Source of the DNA: Onchocerca lupi
Lineage: Eukaryota > Nematoda > Chromadorea > Rhabditida > Onchocercidae
Length of the DNA stretch: 64,000 nucleotides
NCBI GenBank assembly: GCA_028564675.1
Contig: JAOVVO010000460.1
Coordinates: 1 to 64,000 of the forward strand
Reading direction: 5' to 3'
The position numbers and the translations under genes were made by a program. Under the pieces are notes generated by a model that saw only the letters and a program-made list of their open reading frames with translations, had not been told where the DNA came from and made no database searches. Below, one piece after another: positions 25,383 through 37,033 of the stretch (its first letter is position 1; every line of letters begins with the position of its first letter).

Positions 25383-25630
25383 TATAGAAAGATTATGCAC
25401 ATTTGCACATATTATGCATATGTGCAAATTTTCTGAACTTTGCACGCAATATATATATGTGCACATATTATGCGTATATATACGTATAAATGTGCACACA
25501 CGCGGGAGAATGCGGATCAAATTTTTAAAGTTAGAAAGATGGAATTAAACAGCCAATTGATGCTTCTTTCACTGCTTAATCATTATTGCAGTCGACGAGA
25601 ATTACTACCAAAGTGGTGTGTGTGTATGTA

Positions 25631-25663
<33 letters not shown>

Positions 25664-26285
25664 ATATGTATATGTATGTATCCTCGTGATTTAAATTGTT
25701 TGTGTCATTTCATTCTGGCATTAAATGCAGAAAGGCGTTTGCGTGGTGTATGTGTGTCTAGACAGGAACGGCAAGCACCGATGAGGGATCACATGACTAG
25801 AGAGGTCTTCATATACTACCTGTTTAATTTCGAACTTTTTCCATTTCTTGAAAATTTCTCTACAACGTAAGTGCATTCCCATCAAATGATAACGGTTATG
25901 ATGGATGATGCCCAACTAATTGTTGAGATACAACGATTTGCCAGATTCAGTTTGTTTCATTTAAAAGCAGTAACTTCAATTATTTGTTTTTCGAATGGGA
26001 AAATTATGATTATGATGCGTTCTTTCCAGTGGTATTGTTGAAATGATTTAACCGTTACGATTTGGAATTTTGAAGAGTTGAGAAGTTCCATGGTTGAATA
26101 TGAGTTGAAGTTGTGTTGAATAGTTTTTCTCAGTTGAATGTGAATAGCCGTAAAATTTTCGATATGGAAAATTTCAAAATTATCAAAGAGTTTTAAGATT
26201 GTTCGCTGTGTAATATCTGAAATATATTAATCTTTCGTTCCTTCCTCACTAGTCACACTTCTTGTATTATTTGGAAAAGAAGAAA
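25383..26285. other. Intergenic with microsatellite and palindromes; PRODH upstream region
   Basis: Just outside the element is an 11-bp-arm hairpin (25402-25412 with 25418-25428, TTTGCACATAT/ATATGTGCAAA), followed by more TGCACAT-rich sequence and a TG/TATG microsatellite at about 25615-25680. The remaining part to 26285 should hold the PRODH promoter; no defined motif was recognised. Confidence 0.6.
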
Positions 26286-29200
26286 ATGCCAGCAATATTG
26301 TTACGTCCAAATAATTTCATTTCAATATCATACTTCAGATCATTGGCACATTTGTCATATCGGTAATTTTTTTTTCTTTTTTTTTTTTAGAATATTTTTC
26401 CAGCTTTCTTTTTTCACGAGTGATAATATTATTAAATTCATGGTTTCTAATTTGGCTTTATTTATCTGAAAGTTTCCTTGTTTCGACAACTGTCATATTT
26501 AATACGTCAAATTACGCAACAACTGTTGTGCTTTTTGATTGGAATATTTGCAGTATGGCGTCATCAGAAACGTCATCGCAAACATCGGCTGTAAATATTG
26601 ATGAAATCAACGAATGTTATAATAAGCTGGATTTGGATTTCAGAAATATAAAAACTGCCTTCAGAGTAGTTTTTCTCTCTAAATACCGTATAAATAAATC
26701 TAAATATCATGCAGAAAATATACGATAAGCACGAATGTGTAACGAGCCGAGAAATCATTTTTTTTTTTTTTCTCTCTTTATATTATTAATTGAAGAAAAT
26801 CAATAGCTAAAATTGTGTCATCCCTTTTGCAGGGTAAAAGAACAAGTGAATTATTCCGCGGCATTATTGTACTTCCTCTTTGCACAATAAAAACATTGAG
26901 GAAGAGGGAACAATTGGTAATGATTGGGTTGAAAAAAGTATTTGGTGAGAAAGTATTTGCGAAACTTCTAAAATTAACATTTTTCGGACAGTTTGTTGGC
27001 GGTGAAACGATAGATGAGGTAAGTTATGACGGTCACTTGCATGATTTTCTATCTTAAGTTTGCAAAAAGTAAAAAGGTACAGAAATACAGAAATTATTGT
27101 AATATTTAATATTCATAAAAAAATATTGAAGAAACCGGCATGTTGAAAGAATAAAAAAATAAAAAAAGAGAAAGAATAAAAAGAACCTTTCTCATCTTTC
27201 CCATCTTGAAGTTAAATCGGTCTAGTATTGCTCTTTCTGGAATTCTTTTAAAATAATTAAGGCGTGGAAGGGTAGGAAAGAGAAGCATATTGGTAGTTCT
27301 TGTCTTTACTTTTTAAATGCTTGCAGCAATTCAGTTTTTTAAAGCTTCTTTTCAAGACGAAATTCGAATAAAACTGCGGAATTCTTAATTTACTTTATTA
27401 GCAATTTCAATATTTCGGAAACCTTTTTTCTCTCAAACCCTTTTGAAATTATTCACTGGTTTCATGCAAAAATTTTGATTCGTTTGCAAACTAGTAATTG
27501 GAAAAATTAATATTGAAGGTGAAAGAGACAATGATAAGGCTAAAGAAGTGTAGAGTGAAATCAATCTTGGACTACAGTGTTGAATCGGATATTTCTTCGG
27601 ATGAAGCTGAAAGGAAAGCTGTCGAAGGAATAGTCGGAGGTGAAGCTAGGATTGAGGTTTGATTTTCAACAGTTTAAAGAAGGCGAATTGAATGGAATTT
27701 TGGGTTTTTTCGGTATTACCATTTCATTCTCTCTGTTTATATTTTTTTGCGATTTCTTTTCATTTTTCTGCATTTATCGATATATTTACATATATGTTTT
27801 TATCATTCGGCAGATTTGTTTAATAGAAATCCGAACTATTCCAAAATACCACTTAATTGAAATGTATTTCGATCTCCTACGATTTAAAATTTAAATCTAA
27901 ATTTTAACTTTAGCCGGTAGGAAATATTGTTGACAAAGAAACGGTGGAAAAAACTCGACAACGTTATACGGTTCACAAAGAATTCGGTGATCGCCGTAAA
28001 GACGTTGTTAGTGCCAGGTTGATTTTGAATTTTCTTTGAAATTAGAGTATTTTTTTCATCATCCAACTTTTGCACCTACGGAGATTATTTTAATTCATTA
28101 TGATTAAAATATTTTATAGAAACTGATCTCTTCTTGATCTGTACAAAGAAATCTCATCACTCCTAAAACAACTCCAAGAACAAAAATTAACTCCAATTTA
28201 CAGTTTCTATATATATCGCAAATGTCATTTTGAGCATTCTGTTGATGTTGTTTTCCTTCAACGAAATTTTTTTTGAGAAATACTGAATAAAGACATCTGA
28301 GTTTGCAATTTTCAAAGGGGAAATATAAAGTAATGGTAGTACTCCTTAATTTAGATTACTGAAATCAGTTTTATCATTGTACTGCTATGCTACCGTTTCT
28401 CCAACATCTAACTGACCCATTTTAGAACTTACTTTTACGAAAGTGAAGTCCAGTGCGATAAGAACTGTGATATTTTTTGTGCAAGTGCAGATGCAATAAC
28501 TTCGGCGATTGGAGATCATGGAATTAATTGTATCAAATTAACAGCTCTCGGAAGGTTTTTTGTTTGTTGAATTCGAATTCATAAAAATTATGGGATAGGA
28601 ACTGAATGTATCGGTTAACTTCACATTCAGTTTAACTTTGCTCGTCTTTCTGCTTTACGTTTGTATATTTTAGGATAAACTTTTATGCTTTTTAAACTAC
28701 ATCTCATATTCAGGCCGCAGTTGCTTCTGAAATTGACGGAATTAATAGCACAGTCAAATAATTTCTACAAAACGTTGATTGGTTCATCCTGGGAAGATCT
28801 CCTTCTTAATAAAATCAAAAAAGAAGAATTTTTGGAACGAATTAAGGTTTTTTTCCATATATTCATTTGAAACAAACTTTTACATTTGTATATCTTGAGT
28901 CTTTTTTTTTTTTTTTTTTGTTGCAGTTTCATTTGAAATTCCAAGCTTATTTGAAGCTTGACAAATTTTGAATTTCTTTAATGATTACAGTCCGGACAAA
29001 AAATTGAAAGTATTTAGGATCAGGGTGTTCAAATAGATGAAAACATGATGCAGAAATGGTTAAAAACAGTGGTTTTTAACGAAAATGGTTTCGTTGACTT
29101 TTACGATTGGCGTAAACTTATCGAGGAACACGAACGGCTCGATCAGATGTTCCAGGTAAAGATGTATAAATGTTTACTTCCTGGAATCAAATTTCATGGG

Positions 29201-31143
29201 AAAAAAGTTTTTCGTTTCCTATTTTTGTATTAAACTTGAGAACTAGCTCTGAAAGTATAAAACTTATTTTCCACTACTATAAGATATGAATCTACGGTCT
29301 TATCAAATGACTGGATACTCCTGATTTCTTGCTACTTGCAAATATTACATCGCTGTTTTTAAGAGAACAATTTTGGAAACAACGTTGGCATATGTTGATA
29401 GTGTTCTTTGTATAAGAATTTCATAATTTCTTTAAATTTATTCATCTAAAAGTAAACATCGAGTAAGCTTAAGATATATTTTTTCTTTCTCAGGTGTACA
29501 ATGTCAAAACGAAGAAAATGGAACCGTTATTGAACTGTCTAACAGAGAATGAGTCTCAAGAAGTAAGTTCATAATTTTCGTTTTCTTTGTTTGAACTATC
29601 ATACACAACAGTATTGAAGCTTGAAAATCTTAAAGTAAAACTGGGAATTCTTTTCAGACTGTTAATATGATGGAACGTATTGTGCGAACAATTGAGCATG
29701 GAAAAAAGAATAATTTGCGCACGATGATTGATGCTGAACAAACGTATTTTCAACCGGCTATTTCGAGACTAGCTATGACAATGATGAGGAAGTCAGATAC
29801 AATTATAATTATCAGTCACTTGAAGTTTTCAACAGATTAATCTTTTTAGTTTGTACGAAAAATAGCAATTATTTTAACTAAAAGGAAATTAAAATTGGTA
29901 AATTTGGAAGGACAACTTCGAAGGACAATTTCATATCCCAAACTTTTACCAGGAAAACAAAAAGAACTAGTGAAATTATTGATAAACTATATGGAATAGC
30001 TTCTGTTACCGCAGCCCTTGTAAGAAATTTGTAGATATCAAATGATTCCGGATTCCTTTCAACTTGTCTGATTTCAGGTACAACAAAAAAAACGCTTTAG
30101 TTTTTAGCACCTACCAAGCATATTTGAAGAGTTGCTTAAGAGACGTTGAATTGGATTTGCATTTGGCTAGGCGGGAAGGTTTCCATTTTGGATGTAAAGT
30201 TGTCCGTGGTGCCTATATAGAACAAGAAAGAAAACGTGCTGCGGCTTTAAATTACGAAGATCCAACCAATCCGGATATTGAAGTAAGGAATTGGAATTTC
30301 TGAATTGCTGTTAAAAACATCTAGAGTTGGATGACAAATCATGGAAATAGTAGCAGCTCTTCAAAATTGATGCTTACAGCAGCTTTCATTTTGTTTTAGG
30401 CAACAGCAGAGATGTACAAGCGAGTGATGCAAAGAATAATCAAGGAAAGTCAGGAAAGAAATCCTGGAAGCATATCGGTGATGGTTGCGACACATAATGA
30501 GAAAAGCATTAAACATGTCGTTGAAATGATGCGTGAAGCTAAAATATTACCTTCCAGTGAAACCGTCTCTTTTGCTCAGCTTTATGGAATGTGTGACCAG
30601 GTGGATTACAGCAATCACATTTCTTCTAGTCTTTTATCTTATTGTTATAAATTAAAGGAATTGCGGTGATGCCGTTTGTATGGTTGTAACAGATCCCTTA
30701 ACATTTTGGACATTCTCCAATATAACAGAATATTTTGCTGTCCTGAAAACAGACTTCTAAAAATTTATGTTAAGGGATAACGAAAAATGAGCTGTTCAGA
30801 ATGGCATTGTCCGGCCTTTTGATAAGATTGGATATTTCAGGTTTCATATTCACTCGGAAATGCTGGTTATTCAGTGTACAAATATGTACCCTATGGACCG
30901 ATCGATAAAGTTTTGCCTTATCTTTCTCGCAGAGCAGAAGAGAATGCCTCTGTCTTGGGCAAGGTTAGAAGGGTAAGTTTATTGAAACTTTCTATACCAA
31001 AAGTTTTGCAGCCTAAATCCTAGACCTTGCCATGTAGCTCATAATTTCTCCTCAACAAAACTTACGAGAACTTTATATTTTTTCAGGAAGTCAGTTTAAT
31101 GTCTCGAGAATTAATACGAAGGATTTTTACTCTCAACATATGA
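26286..31143 (+). CDS. prdh-1: Proline dehydrogenase, mitochondrial
   Basis: PRODH is the FAD enzyme that oxidises proline to pyrroline-5-carboxylate. Fourteen exons: 26286-26362, 26554-26665, 26833-27018, 27519-27656, 27914-28017, 28426-28554, 28714-28846, 29018-29155, 29494-29562, 29658-29791, 30078-30282, 30400-30600, 30841-30972 and 31087-31143; 1815 nt, 604 aa, every phase closing. Exon 1 (MPAILLRPNNFISISYFRSL) looks like a mitochondrial presequence: basic, Ser-rich, no acidic residues. Family motifs are intact: LDLDFRNIKTAF, FYGQ-like TFFGQFVGGE, KSILDYSVE, IDAEQTYFQPAI, KVVRGAYIEQER, AQLYGMCDQVSYSLG, YVPYGPIDKVLPYLSRRAEEN. Exon 8 adds an EF-hand-like loop (NENGFVDFYDW) within about residues 294-339. 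No lesions seen; length is normal for animals. Confidence 0.93.
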
Positions 31144-31814
31144 CTCCATTAATCGGAAGGCATGAATTATTGGGCTGAAAATTAAACTCTTTTGATACAC
31201 AAAATGCTGAAAACTTATATACAGTTACGACTGAGATTCGTATCCTTCAATACTTTTGTTTCCAATTTAATATACGTCTCAGCTGTGTTTATGTATTTTC
31301 ATATTATGTTTATAGTTAAATAAAATTTGGAGAAGTACCTAAGTGCCTAAAGTAATTACAGGCAGTAATCTAGTTGCGTTACTTCTATCTTCTAATTAGT
31401 GTTCTCTAGACCAATCTTGTTCCCTATCATTCACTTTTACAAGTTCCAGTGAGACTTCCGAGTACTCGGAGTATACATTCGCTAAAACGCACTGTGATGT
31501 TAGGTGTTTTGCATCTTCACAGTTTATATTATTTTTCAACAGACGATTGCGACCTGATTTTGAGATGATGGTTTTACTGGACCGAATCCGGCAAAGATTT
31601 TCAGAAGTCAAGCGAATATATATTTTTTCGGAAGCAGAAATATTAATGAATGACAAGTAAAGTGATATTTTTCGGGAAGTAGCAATGAAGCTTTGGAGCG
31701 TGATAAATGACAGGGACACCTTGGGATGTAATAAATGAAAGTTGAAAAAAGAAATCAAACAGATATGAATAAAGTGACGCAAATATGGGATATTCCATTG
31801 CTTGGTCCGTTCAT
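31144..31814. other. Intergenic between convergent PRODH and the GCAT pseudogene
   Basis: Contains the PRODH 3' region. A long minus-strand frame runs through here, but its beginning overlaps the last GCAT exon in another frame and it has no recognisable motif. Confidence 0.5.
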
Positions 31815-34639
31815 TTAGATGATGCCAAGTTCCTTTCCGATCGTCTTGAACGCATTGGTGCACTGATCGACTTGTTGTTTTGTACAAGCGACAAAAATTC
31901 ATAGTTTATTTATTTTTGAAGTGAAAAAAAAAGAATAAAAAGCAGTTCCTGTAAGGATTGGACTTCTTTGAATTCTTCAAGTCATTTTGCGAGGTTTTTA
32001 AATTTGTCAGAAATGTGACCTACACAGTCTTATCAATTTAAGTTGTCATATAGCGTTTGTCTCGGATGTGGAAAATCGGAATGTGTGGTTTGACACTAAC
32101 GAATCCAGGAGAAAACACTACATTATATTTAAAGAGAGCGATTAATTGAGATAGGAAAAGAAAAGAGAATGATGACTTCAAAATTTCCTCTCTTATGTCT
32201 GATATAAGCATACTTCTGTAAAAAATTTTGAGAAATACCTCCATACGAATTCTCGCTTTGCCTTTAGGTACCGAAGGATAGATAAATCCAATCACATATA
32301 TGCCTTCTTTAAGAATTTCATCCGCAAATGTGGAAGCTAGTCTGTTCACAGATTAATTGAATAAGTTAAAACTGTCATTATTTTGTTTTTTAAGCAGATA
32401 TAAAAACAAAGAGTGATAGAAATATTAATAACAGTTCACATAATATGAGCAATAACAAGAAAAATATGAAAAATACCTGGCACAGTCCAGAAACAATGGG
32501 CAGATCGGGTGGTTTGGACTGCCCATCACTTTGAAACTAACATCAATGAGGGATTTACGGAAATTTGATATGTTCGATTTTAAGGAAGTCGTGAATTCCA
32601 ATGAACTACTCAATAAATCGAGGACGTAGATTACTGCTTATAAAATATGTATCTGGCATTCTGGATCGAATGTCAAAATTCGTATGTGTATCAAAACATT
32701 TGTTATTAAGATAAACTTATGATGAGAATACGAAAAATTTATAACTGAATTAAGCGATATATCTCAAAGAATACAATATTTAAATTTCATTTTTTGCAGA
32801 TGAAATAAAATTACAATTCAATCATATCAATTTACAAAATTTAAGTACCTTGATGGAACAGCCAACAACGGAAGGAGCCAATGAATTCGAGAACAAATAA
32901 GGTCAGAGCGCTGTCTTAAAAGATCGATAAATGGCTTAAGTCCGGCAGTATAGCCACCCATTGTGCCGCCTAAGACTTTTCCGAGCATAGAATTGATTAT
33001 ATCATTATGTCCGTGGATACTTAGATATTTTTCCGTACCACGACCGGTTGGACCAAAAAAGCCTGGAAGAAAACTCTCATTTCCTGACTTCTCTCAACAT
33101 TTCCTATTTTTTTGATCTGGTGTACTGTGTTAACTGAAGTTTCACTAATAATAGGCAAAGTAATGTAAGATAACAAATAGCACTTTTTCTCAAATTTATT
33201 TGCTTTAAATTTGTTGCCAGTTCAATTTTTTTACAAACTATTTGCTGGCATATTATTATATTTCTACCAGTTGCATGGCACTCATCAACGAAAACGGGTG
33301 CATCACTTCGGTCTGTAAGATCACTTATCTCCTTCAATGGCGCCACATCACCTTCCATACTGAAAACTCCATCGGTTGCAATTACTCGTCGTCTGCTATC
33401 TTCAAAACTCATTCCTTGGATTCAAACAAAAATCTGGATTTTAAAAATAAAATGGAGATTTAAATTCTGGAAAGAGATGACATGAAGAAATAATAAACCA
33501 TTTTTTAAGTTTTATAGCAGTTTTCAGATTTCAAATTGTTAGGGATGGTATCCATTTGCGTTAAAAGTAGATGATTTACTTTGAGTTCCTTTTCGGATTT
33601 TTCCCAGATCATTCAAATCGAGGTGTTTGTAACGATAACGTTTCGCTTTACATCGATAATTGAGGCGTGATTAAGTTTATCGGAAATGATTGTATCCTCC
33701 TCGTCTACAAATTCTCATTAACTACAAAAGTCTCAATTAAAATGAAAATAACGAAATGATACAACAATCTTTTTATAGTTCTAAACAAAGTTGCTTATCT
33801 GTTCGTTTCTAGTCAAAGACATCTAATTCAAGGTAAAATACGGCAATTCACGCATAGTCAAAGATGTATAATCAAGATACGGAATGGCATATTTAGTCAA
33901 AGATACTCAATTAAAGACAGAATAAGGCAATCATAAAAAAGTGCACATATGATTTAAAGCATTCTTTTGGTACGAAGTATTGCGATATTGCAGCATGTCT
34001 TTATTATGTTCCGAATACTAACGCTAAATAATTTCTTAATGCAAAATAAACAAAAATAAAGAAATAATAATGGAAATAAAGCTTTTTATTTTCAGAATGA
34101 ACTAATTTGTTCAAATCGCTTCAAATTTATTAAATTCACTAATTTTCTTCAATATTTTTTTGTTTCTTCAAAAAATCTGCCACTGGCATTAAAGCAAGCT
34201 GCATAGAGGATAGCATCTCGCGGCCATGGAATTTAGCAAGCTTCTGTTCCAAAATTCGATGAATATCCTGTGTACCACAGAGAACTCAAACCAGCACCAT
34301 AAGTATCTATTGTTTCCTGCCCAGCTTTGATTACTCACGGAATGACTACTTAATCCTGAAAAAACTTGCAAAAAAACAAGAAATGATTCTGAATCTTAAG
34401 AAATTTATCTTGCAAAAAAATTAGCTTGTCCGAAAGTAACACTTAACAAGCGAATATTTCCATATATTGATTTCCATTAAATTATGGAAATTTAATCACT
34501 TCCTGATAAAAAAAAGAAATAATTTGCCGAGATAACTGTCAGCACAAAAATTCAACATCAGCATATCATAATTCCTTATTTTAATTTCCATTCCTTGTCG
34601 ACCAATAATAACCTGCTCATTCCTATAGGTACCTGCATC
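31815..34639 (-). pseudogene. GCAT: Glycine C-acetyltransferase (2-amino-3-ketobutyrate CoA ligase), decayed
   Basis: GCAT is the PLP enzyme that splits 2-amino-3-ketobutyrate into glycine and acetyl-CoA in mitochondrial threonine catabolism. Remnant exons on the minus strand: 34528-34639, about 34165-34355, 33580-33704, 33268-33414, 32849-33062, 32477-32625, 32239-32341 and about 31815-31890. Recognisable blocks: VIIGRQGMEIKI, CGTQDIHRILEQKLAKFHG, KLNHASIID, RYRYKHLDLNDL, VIATDGVFSMEGDVAPL, VFVDECHATG, GPTGRGTE, NSMLGKVLGG (PLP lysine present), FADEILKEGIYVIGF, PKGKARIR, FKTIGKELGII. Lesions: sequence loss at about 34281, one base lost near 34213, a lost donor after about 34165, about 13 bases lost near 33647, one base lost near 32915, an acceptor AG changed to AC at 32626, and no start exon found. 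Several independent frame breaks make sequencing error an unlikely full explanation. Confidence 0.88.
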
Positions 34640-37033
34640 CTACATCAATGTTTGAAGTGATAACAATTAAGAGGATGTCCTAAAAATAAAAATAGACTAA
34701 ATTGAATAGTGTTAAGTTCGTCGCTCAGTAAAGAGATGAATTTTGTAGAGCTGCAGAACCAGTGCGAATTAATGAAAACTGAAACAATCCAACGCATCCA
34801 AACAGCATTTGTTGTGTAACCATTTCAATAAATTAAATTTTCGAAATAATCAAAGGATGTATGTAAAAATTATTACAAAAATCGATCAATTCAAGCAGAA
34901 ATAACTCGTACGAAGGGCATGTAATATATGGATCATATGCTCTGCCGAGTTATTAATTAATGTTGATGATGGCCAGTAGCAATTATCAAAACCTAGTTGA
35001 AAGAAAAAAATAAGCATGCAAACTAATCGATGAGTCATGATTTAGGAATTTAGAAGATAGTTATTGTCTTTTAAATTCCTAAATCATCGATGTAAATTTT
35101 TGAATCTCATTTCATTTTTAAAATAGAGAAGAAAAAAAACTTGTGAATTTCAATTTCTTTGCTAGAATAGCCTGATTTCTTTATATCATTGCTAAATAAA
35201 TGAAATATAATGTTGGGGAAAAAATAAGTTCCTAGAGACAAATTTAATAAAGTGAATGAAACGAATGTTCAACATGAAAATGAAAGTAAAAGCAATAAAA
35301 AGCAATGTATAAATAAAAAAAAAATAGTAAGATGGAAAATGTGAAGAGGATTGGAAGTGAAGTATAGCAGTATATTCTATGTAAACGAAATGAGAACAAA
35401 TTCTTTAATGTGAAGAGAGCAATATGGAAACGCCATTCTAATTAATTACTTTCTATACTTGTACTGAAAAGAGTACATATAAAGAAAAAACAAAAGGTAA
35501 ATCACTCTAGTGAATGTTTTTGGGAAATCCACGATCTGAATTTGAATTTAATAGCATTTAGATTTACGTCATAATGGATTGGTAGAGATAAAAATAAATT
35601 CCGTCAATACAAAATAAATTAGAAATTATAAAACCCCATGATAAATCAAAAATTATAAAAAATTCTATATAGGACAATTCCACAAAAGAAGTATGCTATA
35701 AATAAAAATTAATATATCAAAGACTGAATTGCTCAGACCTCTCAGAAATGTTACTCGACGATATTACGAAACAAGAATTCATCTCTATCTTTTTCTTTTT
35801 TTAAAAGTGATTAGTTTTGTAATTAAGTCACAACTATTAGACAATCATAATTAATTATCAGTGTGTCACTTGTCCCGAAATATTTTGATTCTACCACCCA
35901 TTCGTCACACCTAAATAGTACAAACTATTCGATAAAAAAATATATATATCCTAAATAGCACAAAATATTCAGTAAATAATAACAAATAATTTAATCAGTG
36001 ACATCAACAACTGTCCAGGCTATACAGAATTATACTGTCCTCATAAACACGAGCAAAGCTGAGTAGTAAATTTTGCCTTTAAGGTCACTACGGCAACATG
36101 CTCATGTCAGCTTTGCTTCTTTCTATGCAAAACGAGCATGTGAAAGCAAGATAACTGCGACATTTACACTCGCATGTCAACGATGAGTCTATCCTAACAG
36201 CAGAATAAGAATAGAAATTCTAGTTTTTGATAAATAGGAATTAATTCGACTTTAAAATGAAACAAAATCCATGAAATCATGCTCCCTCGTCAATAGCGCA
36301 GTCCGACTGGAGGTCCCCGTTTCACTACGACTAATTTTTTATTGACATCCTGTAATATCAGCACAATATAATTGTTATGCCTCACTTCTCGTGAGAATTC
36401 TATCCAGTTTTTCAAGGCAAACTTGAAGTTTTACTAAATCATGTCCGTTGAACACGTATAACTTTGTTAGTATCAAAGTACCGAGATACAACTACTGAAA
36501 TTTGGGCAAAGAATAAGTTAAAAGAAAAAAAGATTTGAAATCTGGCTCGAAAGTCGGGCCAATGATATTCATGAACTTCCAATAAAATGAAGAATGCAGT
36601 TATTTCAAATTTTTACAATTATTAATTCCATTCAGCATGTAATTGAGAAACAGTAATCAGAAACAAGGCTTTTATCAGTGAGACAGAAAAAATAAGCAAA
36701 TCAATAAAATGACTAACACTATGAATAAACAATGCCAGCGAAGAAACCGACTGAAAAAAAAAGGCTTATTTGAATTTATTCTGCTTAGTGACACATTTCC
36801 ATAATCGAATTTTCCAATGATCACCTCGGAACAATTTCTTGAAAAAAAGTATATGTGCATGGTTATATACATTTCTTGTAAACCTGTCTAAGTCCAGCAA
36901 TCAGAGTCTTAAAATATGCAAGAAAACAAGCAACAGTAAATGCAGAATAAACTTGCAACAATAAATTCTAAAAACCCGAATTTACATTTCTAATTAAAAA
37001 CGAGTTTTGAAGAAATGCAATACCATTATTTCA
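34640..37033. other. Intergenic, no gene seen
   Basis: AT-rich sequence between the GCAT remnant and the 3' end of SLC41. It holds the strong hairpin at 35037-35087 and an 11-bp inverted pair (AGCAAAGCTGA at about 36053-36063 with its complement at about 36107-36117). No exon with motif support was found. Confidence 0.55.
35037..35087. repeat. Near-perfect 21-bp stem-loop
   Basis: Left arm 35037-35057 (ATGATTTAGGAATTTAGAAGA) pairs with right arm 35067-35087 with only one G-T position; the loop is 9 nt. It lies in intergenic DNA. It could be a small-RNA precursor or a palindrome of mobile origin; neither can be settled here. Confidence 0.8.

Noticed and set aside
25586..25870. 94-codon plus-strand frame
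   Set aside because: Half of it is the TG microsatellite translated as Cys/Val repeats.
28991..29017. Alternative acceptor at 28990 for PRODH exon 8
   Set aside because: All frames from that acceptor meet stop codons; the TATTTAG acceptor at 29017 keeps the frame.
31396..31902. 168-codon minus-strand open frame
   Set aside because: Its start overlaps the last GCAT exon in a different frame, and the rest has no motif or splice support.
36280..36345. Possible tRNA or Pol III gene before a T run
   Set aside because: No B-box-like sequence and no cloverleaf could be drawn.
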